64,000 nucleotides of DNA from Janthinobacterium sp. 1_2014MBL_MicDiv (lineage in GTDB: Bacteria > Pseudomonadota > Gammaproteobacteria > Burkholderiales > Burkholderiaceae_D), in NCBI RefSeq assembly GCF_001865675.1, contig NZ_CP011319.1, positions 2,294,001 through 2,358,000 on the forward strand, read 5' to 3'. Every line of letters starts with the position of its first letter. Within the stretch, counting starts at the first letter, position 1. Positions 25,939 to 33,568 of this stretch are shown piece after piece. A model generated the notes under the pieces. It was given only the letters and a program-made list of their open reading frames with translations, was not told the DNA's origin and searched no databases. Made by a program: the position numbers and the translations under genes.

Positions 25939-26652
25939 ATGCATGACATAGATCGTACGACCCTGGAATATGGGCAGGAGATGTCGGGCTTTGAGGCGGA
26001 ACAGTTCGAATTTGGCCAGGGCGAGTGGAGCGGCGAGGGCGGCTCGAACGCCATGTTTTCCGAGGCGGAAGAAATGGAGCTGGCCAATGAATTGTTGTCG
26101 GTCAGTAATGAGGCCGAACTCGAGCAGTTTCTCGGCAATTTCCTGCGCAAGGCCGCCTCCGTGGCGGGCGGCATCATCAAGTCGCCCGTGGGCCAGGCCA
26201 TCGGCGGCGTGCTCAAGGGTGTGGCGAAGAAAGCCATTCCGCTGGCTGGCGGCGCCATCGGCGGTTATTTCGGCGGCCCGCTGGGCGCCAAGATCGGCAG
26301 CGGCCTGGCTTCGGCCGCCGGCAGCGCGCTGGGCCTGGAGGCGGAAGCGTCATCGAACGAGGACCGCGAATTCGAGGGCGCCAAGCAATTCGTGCGCCTG
26401 GCCGCCGATACCGTCAACCGCGCGGCCCAGGCACGCGGTTCGGGCGATCCGCGCGCCATCGCCCAGGCGGCGGCCAGCGCCGCGGCGCGCCAGTTCGCGC
26501 CCGGACTGCTGGCGCGTCCGGGCAGCCAGGTCGCCACGCAGAACGGCGCCGGCAGCCAGGCGCCGGGCGCCGCGCGCAGCCAGGCCGGCATGCGTCCGGC
26601 CAGCGGCCGCTGGGCGCGGCAGGGCCACAAGATCGTCCTCTACGGCGTCTGA
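25939..26652 (+). CDS. Operon gene 2: glycine-rich hydrophobic-core protein of the W-R-G-IV tail family
   Basis: 237 residues. The acidic N-terminus has EAEQFEFGQGEWSGEGG, then ANELLSVSNEAELEQFLGNF. Residues about 75-125 are a Gly/Ala-rich hydrophobic segment (GGAIGGYFGGPLGAKIGSGL) with repeated GxxxG spacing, resembling membrane-inserting bacteriocin-like helices. Then NEDREFEGAKQFVRLAADTV, an Ala-rich helix ending in APGLL, and the tail SGRWARQGHKIVLYGV. Strong ribosome site (TTAGGAG). No enzyme motif. I infer a membrane-active or self-assembling exported protein; this is not established. Confidence 0.85.
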   Translation: MHDIDRTTLEYGQEMSGFEAEQFEFGQGEWSGEGGSNAMFSEAEEMELANELLSVSNEAELEQFLGNFLRKAASVAGGIIKSPVGQAIGGVLKGVAKKAIPLAGGAIGGYFGGPLGAKIGSGLASAAGSALGLEAEASSNEDREFEGAKQFVRLAADTVNRAAQARGSGDPRAIAQAAASAAARQFAPGLLARPGSQVATQNGAGSQAPGAARSQAGMRPASGRWARQGHKIVLYGV

Positions 26653-26656
26653 GATC

Positions 26657-28012
26657 ATGGCCATCGGCGCTTACGCTGCCTGGATGCTGGCGCAGGAGGC
26701 GCGCTCGCTGCTGACGCGGCTGGCGCGGCTGGAGCCGTTCGCGCTGATCGAGCCGACGGTGCTGGCGGCCGCCCTGATGCCCAGCGCCCAGTCGGCCATC
26801 GAAAGCCAGCTGGTGCAGGGCCGGCGCGAATTGCGGCGCATGGTGGCCCAGTTCCAGTGGTGGCTGCGGCGCGAGCAGGCCGACGGCGCCAGCATGGCCA
26901 CGGCCGCCGAGGCGCAGCGCCGGTTTATCTTCCTGCGCCTGAAATTCAATGCCGCGCTGACCCAGTTCGACCTGTTCAATGAGGTCATCACGCAGCGCAG
27001 CGAACACAAGACGGGCGTGTGGCTGGCCGGCCTCGACATCGTCGCCGCCGACGCGCTGGCGCTGCCTGGCGACGTGTATCAGGCGCCGCCCGTGATCTGC
27101 TACCTGGACCGGGGGCCGGGGGCGGCCATCCGCCGCGCGCGCACGCGCCTGCCAGGTGGCGGCGACAATCCCGTCGCCATCATCCGCCTGCCGCGCGAAC
27201 GCATGATCGGCAGCAGCATCGCTTCGTCGCTGGTGCACGAGGTAGGGCACCAGGGCGCGGCGCTGCTGGACCTGGTGGCTTCGCTGCGGCCCGTGCTGCA
27301 AGCGATGCAGCATGGCGGCAGCGGCGCCGTGCACGTGTGGCAGCTGTGGGAACGGTGGATATCCGAGATCGTGGCCGATTTCTGGTCGCTGGCGCGCGTC
27401 GGCGTGGCCGCCACCCTGGGCCTGATCGGCGTCGTCAGCCTGCCGCGCGTGTTTGTCTTCCGCCTCAACGTGGACGATCCCCACCCGGTGCCGTGGCTGC
27501 GGGTCAGGCTCAGCTGCGCCATGGGCCGGGCCCTGTATCCGCACCCGCAATGGAGCCGCCTGGAGCAGCTGTGGCTGTCGTACTACCCGCTGGCGGGCCT
27601 GCCCTTGTTCCAGCAGCGGCTGCTGGAACAGCTGCAAGCGAGCATGGCGGCCCTGGTCGGCCTGCTGGTGCAGCACCGGCCACCGGCCCTGCGCGGCGCC
27701 TCGCTGGCCGAAAGCATGGCCGTGCAGGCACGCCAGCCGGCCAGGCTGGGCCATTTGTTTCGCAGCTGGAACCTGGCGCCCGGGCAGATGTACGAGGCCG
27801 CCCCCACCCTGGTGTTTGCCGTGCTGGGCCAGGCGCGCGCCAGCGGCAGCCTGAGTCCCGAAGACGAAAGCGAGCTGCTGGGACGCCTGCTGACGCACTG
27901 GGCCTTGCGCAGCACCCTGGACACGTCGGAACTGTGCGCCGATGTCGTGCGGCATGGCCGCCAGGCTGGCGGGACGGTGCCGCCCCCGGCATCCCGTTTG
28001 ATTATCCATTGA
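26657..28012 (+). CDS. Operon gene 3: HEVGH-motif metallopeptidase-like protein
   Basis: 451 residues. The ATG at 26657 is 4 bp after the previous stop; the frame is open further upstream only as a shadow of gene 2. A zinc-binding HEVGH motif (His194, Glu195, His198) is followed 39 residues later by ISEIVADFW, whose Glu237 is a plausible third ligand as in gluzincins. A hydrophobic stretch (GVAATLGLIGVVSLPRVFVF, about 250-270) could be a membrane segment. The N-terminal 150 residues are helical. A role in maturing the products of the neighbouring genes is plausible but inferred. Confidence 0.8.
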   Translation: MAIGAYAAWMLAQEARSLLTRLARLEPFALIEPTVLAAALMPSAQSAIESQLVQGRRELRRMVAQFQWWLRREQADGASMATAAEAQRRFIFLRLKFNAALTQFDLFNEVITQRSEHKTGVWLAGLDIVAADALALPGDVYQAPPVICYLDRGPGAAIRRARTRLPGGGDNPVAIIRLPRERMIGSSIASSLVHEVGHQGAALLDLVASLRPVLQAMQHGGSGAVHVWQLWERWISEIVADFWSLARVGVAATLGLIGVVSLPRVFVFRLNVDDPHPVPWLRVRLSCAMGRALYPHPQWSRLEQLWLSYYPLAGLPLFQQRLLEQLQASMAALVGLLVQHRPPALRGASLAESMAVQARQPARLGHLFRSWNLAPGQMYEAAPTLVFAVLGQARASGSLSPEDESELLGRLLTHWALRSTLDTSELCADVVRHGRQAGGTVPPPASRLIIH

Positions 28013-28022
28013 GGAGAATGAC

Positions 28023-30185
28023 ATGAGCAGCAAGATGAGCAGCAAAATGAGCGGCAAGGGCGGGGGGGCGGGCCAGGCGGGCCCGAAAAACCGGGGCGGC
28101 AGCATCGCCGTCACCGTGCACGAGCACGATAGCGGGGGGCGGGTCGTCAACGCGGCCGTCAGCCTGTACCGGGGGCTGGATGCCGATTGCCATAATTTCA
28201 ATGCCGCCACGTGGGTGGCCGATCCGGCCATGCTGGTCGGCGTGCGCTGGACCGATGGCAATGGCTGCACCGTGTTTTCCGACCTGGCGACGGGCAGTTA
28301 CGTGGGGCGGTACGGCAATTTTCCGGCCACGGCGCCCCAGTGCGTGACGGTGCAGTCCGGCTGCAGCGCCGTGCTGTGCTTCAAGCCCCAGCTCAACCCG
28401 CAGGTGGGGCTGACGTTTGAAACGGCCGACTGCCATCCCAGCGACTGCAATTTCGGCCGCGTGGGCGACCGCGCCATCGCCAGCGTGTCGTTTGACGGCG
28501 ATCAAAGCGCCGATGGGCGCGACCTGGTGCAGGTGCTGGCCGCCTCGCCGTGGGTGCCCATGCGCGGCACGCCAAATGCGTTTTCCACGCCCGTGCGGCG
28601 CGCCGGCATGCACCGCTTCGGCGCGCAGATGATGCTGTCGCAGCGGCCGGAGCTGCTTGGTGCGCTGCCCGTGCCGGAGGGCCTCAGCCCGAATGCCATG
28701 CTGGCCGTGGATGCCGATTACGAGACGGAAGAGCGCCAGCCATCGCCGATCACGGGCAATGTGGGGGTGTCGCTGACGCGCACGGAAACGGAGCCGACCG
28801 AGGATTTGCCGCTGTGGACCCTGATACGCAACAGTACCGAGGCCATGTCGTTTACGAACTACCTGCATTTCATGGACAGCCTGTTCTGCGGCGACCTGGC
28901 GAGCGTGCGCGGCTTCGAGCAGGAACGCTTCGTCAAGAAGGCCGACATGTTCCAGCAGCTCAAGCAGCGCCGCGCGCTGCCGTTTTCCGATTCCGATTCC
29001 TACCGCGTGCTGAAAGTGGCGACGGAAGCGTTCGTAATGGTCAATTGCGGCGTGCTGAACCAGCCGCTGGCCTTCAATCCGGCCGAGGACAACGCCTACC
29101 TGGACCGGCGCGACATTCCTCAGGGACGCGACCTGGAAACCGTGCTGCGCAACGACTACCTGGAAAACATCGACGGCTTCCAGACCTTGCCGTATCTGGC
29201 CGTGATCCGCCGCAAGCTGCCCGACATCCCGATCAGCATCCCGCGCGGCCAGGAAGGCGAAGTGGACCTGTGCTTTGGCATCATCCAGGAAAAGCTGGCC
29301 AATCCCTGCCTGCTGGAACTGATCTGGTCGTACTGGCATGAAGAGGGCATGCTGGTGCAGACCATGAATGCCATCACGCAGCGCTTCCAGAACCTGCGCG
29401 CGCCCGGCGGCGGCCTCGACCCGCTGTCGAATACGGAAATCGACATGTTGCGGCCCCTGAATAACTTGCTGTGGGGATACACGCAAGATGAGCAGCACCG
29501 GCTGACCGTGGTGCGCCGCAATTACGAGTACGACCACCATTACGGCGTGCGTCTCGACGGCAAGGCGGTCCAGCACTTCCGGCCAGCCGACAGCCGCTCG
29601 AAGTTCCTGGAAGCGTTCCACCACCTGCTGCGCCTGCTCACCTCGTTCTACAAGCAGGACGACGACACCACCGTCAAGGCGGACGCCTTCCCCGTGCTGA
29701 ATGCGCTCAAGGAAATCCATTTGATCCTGTCGCAGGGCGCGCACAACCAGTTCGGCGACTTGCCGTCGACGGCGCGCATCGAGATGCTGATGCAGCAATG
29801 GATGCTGGCGCGGCCCGAATTCCGCGAATTCCTGCCCACGCGCGTGATGGTGGCGTATCCGGAACCGTGGATGGACCGCGTCGACGCCATGAAGAAACTG
29901 CAAGGCTGGACCGATACGAGCGTGATGCACTTCCGCAACCTGGCCATCTTCGGCGAACAGTTGCTGCTGTCTGTGCGCTATGGCAACTGGAGCGACATCT
30001 ATGAACCGACGCAGGCGTTCAACTGGGCACGCTTCTGGCGTCCGCAAGTGCAGGGCTACATCCACGGCTACCGTGCCGCCACCGGGGTCGACCTGTCCGT
30101 CGACAGCAGCGACCCGGTGGTCGAAGCGACCATGCCCTCGGTGCTGCTGCGCCAGCGTTTGAGCCAGCAGCTGCGCAGCGTCTAG
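28023..30185 (+). CDS. Operon gene 4: large unknown protein with N-terminal beta-sandwich-like domain
   Basis: 720 residues, ribosome site GAGGAG before the ATG at 28023. The first 25 residues are Lys/Ser/Gly-rich and disordered. Residues about 28-110 (IAVTVHEHDSGGRVVNAAVS, RWTDGNGCTVFSDLATGSY) look like a carboxypeptidase-regulatory/CnaB-type beta-sandwich, and the first 150 residues hold at least eight Cys. The remaining 550 residues are mostly helical, with many Trp, Tyr and His, and match nothing I know. No signal peptide or membrane span is evident. It is the largest product of the operon and may be its scaffold or main enzyme. Confidence 0.82.
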   Translation: MSSKMSSKMSGKGGGAGQAGPKNRGGSIAVTVHEHDSGGRVVNAAVSLYRGLDADCHNFNAATWVADPAMLVGVRWTDGNGCTVFSDLATGSYVGRYGNFPATAPQCVTVQSGCSAVLCFKPQLNPQVGLTFETADCHPSDCNFGRVGDRAIASVSFDGDQSADGRDLVQVLAASPWVPMRGTPNAFSTPVRRAGMHRFGAQMMLSQRPELLGALPVPEGLSPNAMLAVDADYETEERQPSPITGNVGVSLTRTETEPTEDLPLWTLIRNSTEAMSFTNYLHFMDSLFCGDLASVRGFEQERFVKKADMFQQLKQRRALPFSDSDSYRVLKVATEAFVMVNCGVLNQPLAFNPAEDNAYLDRRDIPQGRDLETVLRNDYLENIDGFQTLPYLAVIRRKLPDIPISIPRGQEGEVDLCFGIIQEKLANPCLLELIWSYWHEEGMLVQTMNAITQRFQNLRAPGGGLDPLSNTEIDMLRPLNNLLWGYTQDEQHRLTVVRRNYEYDHHYGVRLDGKAVQHFRPADSRSKFLEAFHHLLRLLTSFYKQDDDTTVKADAFPVLNALKEIHLILSQGAHNQFGDLPSTARIEMLMQQWMLARPEFREFLPTRVMVAYPEPWMDRVDAMKKLQGWTDTSVMHFRNLAIFGEQLLLSVRYGNWSDIYEPTQAFNWARFWRPQVQGYIHGYRAATGVDLSVDSSDPVVEATMPSVLLRQRLSQQLRSV

Positions 30186-30205
30186 GGTGGGAGCGGGGCG
30201 GGTGC

Positions 30206-31273
30206 ATGCTCGACTTTACCAGCGCCCTCTACCTGGGCATGCGCCACCCCTCGGCCCAGCTGGCGCCGTGGAGTTGCCTGACCCTGGGCCAGCCGGCGGC
30301 CCTGCGGGAGCCGCCGGGCGCGCAGGCGGTGGCGGCCGACCTAGCGGCGCTGCAGGGGTGCGAGGCGGCTTGCGTGCTGCCGTCGACGCTGCACCTGTTC
30401 TGGGACCTGTTCGGCATGCTGGCGGCCGAACGGCTGGTGATCCTCGTCGACGGCGGCAGTTATGCCATCGCGCGCTGGGGCGCCGAGCGGGCGCAGGCGC
30501 TGGGCTTGCCGCTGCAGGTGTTTCCGGCCGGCGACGTGGTGGCGCTGCGCCGGCTGGCGGCGGCCTGGGGCAATGGCGGGCCGGTCGCCAGGCGCGGCGG
30601 CCGGCGGCCCCTGATCCTGGCCGATGGCTATGTGCCCGGCAGCGACGCGGCGCCGCCGCTGGCCAGCTACGCGGCCATCGCGCGGCACGGTGGCGGCTAC
30701 CTGCTGCTGGACGATACGCAGGTGCTGGGCGTCTCGGGGCCGCACGGCGGCGGGTCGGCACGGCAACATGGTTTGCGGGACGGACACGACGGCAATGGCG
30801 GTCACCTGCTCGTCGGCGCTTCGCTGGCCAAGGGCTTCGGCGTGCCGCTGGCCGTGCTGGCGGGCAGCGCCAGCCTGCTGCGGCGCTTTGCGGCGCAGAG
30901 CCAGACGCGCGTGCATGCCAGTCCGCCATCGGCGGCCGTGCTGGCGGCGGCGCGGCGGGCGCTGGCGCTCAATGCGCGGCATGGCGATGCCCTGCGCGCC
31001 AGGCTGGCGGCCAATGTGGCGCAATGGCGGGCCGCGATGGCGGCGGCCGGTATCGCTTGCCGTGGCGGCAGCTTTCCCGTGCAGCGCCTGCCAGGCCGCG
31101 CCAGCCTGCAGGACGCCTTGCGCGAGGCCGGCGTGCTGGCGCTGGCGCAAGCGGGGGGCGGCAGCGGAGCACTGACTTTTTTGTTGCGGGCGGACCATGC
31201 ACCGGCGCAGTTGGTGCAGGCCATGGCGCTACTTGAACATCACACGAGGAGGCGATATGAACGAGGCATTTGA
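30206..31273 (+). CDS. Operon gene 5: fold-type I PLP enzyme (AONS/aminotransferase class II-like)
   Basis: 355 residues. LLLDDTQVLGVSGPHGGG corresponds to the DEAHxxGxxG segment with the PLP-binding Asp, and VGASLAKGFGVPLAVLAGS contains the candidate PLP Lys, as in 8-amino-7-oxononanoate synthase and KBL relatives. The DEAH His is replaced (DDTQ), so chemistry may differ from true AONS. Its 3' end overlaps the next gene by 17 bp. A PLP enzyme inside this operon suggests small-molecule or amino-acid modification linked to the system. Confidence 0.83.
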   Translation: MLDFTSALYLGMRHPSAQLAPWSCLTLGQPAALREPPGAQAVAADLAALQGCEAACVLPSTLHLFWDLFGMLAAERLVILVDGGSYAIARWGAERAQALGLPLQVFPAGDVVALRRLAAAWGNGGPVARRGGRRPLILADGYVPGSDAAPPLASYAAIARHGGGYLLLDDTQVLGVSGPHGGGSARQHGLRDGHDGNGGHLLVGASLAKGFGVPLAVLAGSASLLRRFAAQSQTRVHASPPSAAVLAAARRALALNARHGDALRARLAANVAQWRAAMAAAGIACRGGSFPVQRLPGRASLQDALREAGVLALAQAGGGSGALTFLLRADHAPAQLVQAMALLEHHTRRRYERGI

Positions 31274-32111
31274 AATGCTGTCCTTTATGGGGCAGCCTCA
31301 GGCAGCTGGCGGGCAGGAGCAGGAGTGGGCCGGCGAATGGGCGACAGAGTGGGAAGGGGAGTGGACCGGGGAGGACGAAGGCGAGTGGGAAGGCGAGCGC
31401 CCGCGCCCTGGTGGCGGGCGCGGCGGCATGCGTGGCGGCGGCCTGCGCGCGCGCCCGCCGCTGCGCGGACAGCGCCGTCCCGTGCCGCCGCGCTACCAGG
31501 GGCGCCGTCCGCCGCGCCCGCCGCCGCCCTTGCCCTACCTGCCGCCGCGCTTCCGGGGCTGGGGCGGTTACGCGCCGATCTACCCGGCCATCTATCCGGC
31601 GGCCTATCCCGTGCCGGAGCCTGCATTTGGCGACCGGCAGGGGCCGGATCAGGCGCTCGACCCGGACCAGGGACAGGACCAGGGCGGCGCGGACGATGAC
31701 CAGCAACAGGGCGAAATCCCGCCCACCCTGGCCGGCACCCTGGGCCGGGTACCGGAAGCGGCTGCCTTGCGCTACCAGGCGCTGGGACCGCTCGCCGATG
31801 CCTTGCGCGATCCGAATGGCCGCGGCCCCGGGCTGTATGTGATCGAATTCGATGCGGGCGGGCGCCGCCGCGCCTACAGCGGGCAGACGGATGACCTGCA
31901 CCGGCGCCTGCTGCAGCACCGCCTGTGCGGCCAGATGATGGGCGTCGACCTGAGCACGCATCAGGTGTACGTGGCGGCCCTGTCCTCGGCAGCGCAGCGG
32001 CGCCGCATCGAGCAGCGCATCCACGACGACATGTTTGCCAACCGGCGCGGCGTGCTGACCAACCAGCGGCGCGAGCTGGAACTGGCCGTGCTCGGTGAAT
32101 TGTGGACTTGA
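31257..32111 (+). CDS. Operon gene 6: GIY-YIG domain protein with Glu/Trp-rich and Pro-rich N-terminal half
   Basis: 284 residues; ATG at 31257 with AGGAGG site, inside the previous gene's end. Residues about 20-45 are a striking acidic aromatic run (EWAGEWATEWEGEWTGEDEG), followed by Arg/Gly- and Pro-rich low-complexity stretches (PPRPPPPLPYLPPRF) and an Asp/Gln-rich linker. The C-terminal 100 residues carry the GIY-YIG nuclease core: GLYVIEFD, RAYSGQTDDLHRRLLQHRL, and a later Glu (RRIEQRIHDD). Such domains cut DNA or act in repair. Whether it is an effector, a maturation factor or DNA-processing protein is not known. Confidence 0.83.
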   Translation: MNEAFEMLSFMGQPQAAGGQEQEWAGEWATEWEGEWTGEDEGEWEGERPRPGGGRGGMRGGGLRARPPLRGQRRPVPPRYQGRRPPRPPPPLPYLPPRFRGWGGYAPIYPAIYPAAYPVPEPAFGDRQGPDQALDPDQGQDQGGADDDQQQGEIPPTLAGTLGRVPEAAALRYQALGPLADALRDPNGRGPGLYVIEFDAGGRRRAYSGQTDDLHRRLLQHRLCGQMMGVDLSTHQVYVAALSSAAQRRRIEQRIHDDMFANRRGVLTNQRRELELAVLGELWT

Positions 32112-32140
32112 AGCGCCCTAACTCAGCGAAGGAGAGCATC

Positions 32141-32791
32141 ATGCACCGACTCGAATGTGAATGCGCGCAATGCCGGCAACGTGCCGGCGCCGCGTTTGAA
32201 GTGCTGGAATTCGGCCAGGACTGGCCCGGCAAGGGCAGCGCTGCGGCCATCATGAGCGAAGAGGAAGAGCTGCAACTGGCCATGGAGTTGCTGGAAGTGT
32301 CCAGCGAGGATGAACTCGACCAGTTCCTCGGCAAGGTCTTCAAGAGCGTGTGGAAAGGCGTCAAGAAGGTGGGCTCGACCATCGCCAAGGTGGCCAAGCC
32401 CCTGGGCGGCGCCTTGAAAGCCGTGGCCAAGACGGCCTTGCCCTTTGTCGGCGGCGCGCTCGGCTCGATGATCCCCATACCGGGCGTGGGCACGGCGCTG
32501 GGCTCGGCCCTGGGGCGGGCCGCCAGCAATGCGCTGGAGCTGGAAATGGCGGCCGGGGCGCCAGCCGACCGCGAACTGGAGATGGCGCGCCGCTTCGTGC
32601 GCATCGCGGGGCAGGCGGCGCGCCTGGCCACCGAAGGCGATGGCAGTCCGCGCGCCGTGGAAAGCGCGCTGACGCGGGCCCTGCACCAGCAATTGCCGCA
32701 TTTCCGTTCGGCCGCGCCAGACAGCGAGGACGAGAGCGGGCGCTGGCGCCGGCGCGGCAACCGCATCGTCGTGATGGGCGACTGGAATTGA
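32141..32791 (+). CDS. Operon gene 7: second hydrophobic-core protein of the W-R-G-IV tail family
   Basis: 216 residues from ATG 32141 (AAGGAG site). Starts with a short Cys-rich segment (HRLECECAQCRQR, possible metal site), then FEVLEFGQDWPGKG, LQLAMELLEVSSEDELDQFL, a Lys-rich amphipathic helix (WKGVKKVGSTIAKVAKPLGG), and a hydrophobic glycine-rich core (ALPFVGGALGSMIPIPGVGT). Then APADRELEMARRFVRIAGQA and the tail SGRWRRRGNRIVVMGDWN. Clearly paralogous to the product of the gene at 25939. The cationic amphipathic plus GxxxG pattern looks like a membrane-active peptide domain; this is inference. Confidence 0.84.
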   Translation: MHRLECECAQCRQRAGAAFEVLEFGQDWPGKGSAAAIMSEEEELQLAMELLEVSSEDELDQFLGKVFKSVWKGVKKVGSTIAKVAKPLGGALKAVAKTALPFVGGALGSMIPIPGVGTALGSALGRAASNALELEMAAGAPADRELEMARRFVRIAGQAARLATEGDGSPRAVESALTRALHQQLPHFRSAAPDSEDESGRWRRRGNRIVVMGDWN

Positions 32792-32816
32792 GCGGCCAGC
32801 GGCCGGGGAGGGCGGC

Positions 32817-33551
32817 GTGGTTCCCGTCATCGACTGCCATTGCCATGCCGGTCCCGGCGACGGCTTGAGCGGACCGTGGGACAGCGATGCGCCGCTGCAA
32901 GCGTACCTGCGCCGCGCGCGGGCGGCCGGCATCGCCCGCAGCGTGCTGTTTGCCACCTTCCATTCCGATTACGCCATCGCCAACCACGGCGTGGCGCGCA
33001 TCGTGGCCAGCGCTCCGCAGCGCTACTACGGTTTTGCCTTCGTGCATGCGCGGCGCGACCGGGGGCGCATCCTGGACCTGGTGCGCACGGCCGTCGAGCG
33101 CTACGGCTTTGTCGGCATCAAGGCGCACCGCCTGGACGCGCGCATCAGCGGCGAGCTCTGCGATGCGGCGCGCGCCTTCGGCTTGCCCGTGCTGTACGAC
33201 CCGGCCGGCGAGGTGGCCGTGGCCGAATTGCTGGCGCAACAGTATCCCGACGTCAATTTCATCCTGCCCCACCTGGGCAGCTTCGGCGACGACTGGGCGG
33301 CGCAGCTGGCCTTGATCGATCACCTGGCGCGGCACGCGAACATCTACACGGACAGCTCGGGCGTGCGCCGCTTCGACTTGCTGGAGCAGGCCGTGCGGCG
33401 CGCCGGGGCGCACAAGGTCCTGTTCGGCTCGGACGGCCCCTGGCTGCATCCGGGCCTGGAGCTGCACAAGATCCACTTGCTGAACCTGCCGCCGCTGGAC
33501 GCGGCTCTGATCACGGGCGGCAATTTCTTGCGCCTGGCAGGGCTGGCTTGA
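32817..33551 (+). CDS. Operon gene 8: amidohydrolase-2-like TIM-barrel hydrolase
   Basis: 244 residues, GTG start at 32817 with GGGGAGGG just upstream. The metal-binding HxH motif is at the very N-terminus (VIDCHCHAGPGDG); further ligands fit GIKAHRLDARI, LPHLGSFG and LFGSDGPWLHP (C-terminal catalytic Asp), as in the decarboxylase/hydrolase family amidohydrolase_2. Substrate unknown. Last gene of the operon, ending 17 bp before the convergent activator gene. Confidence 0.86.
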   Translation: MVPVIDCHCHAGPGDGLSGPWDSDAPLQAYLRRARAAGIARSVLFATFHSDYAIANHGVARIVASAPQRYYGFAFVHARRDRGRILDLVRTAVERYGFVGIKAHRLDARISGELCDAARAFGLPVLYDPAGEVAVAELLAQQYPDVNFILPHLGSFGDDWAAQLALIDHLARHANIYTDSSGVRRFDLLEQAVRRAGAHKVLFGSDGPWLHPGLELHKIHLLNLPPLDAALITGGNFLRLAGLA

Positions 33552-33568
33552 GGTGGATCAAGGGAGCA

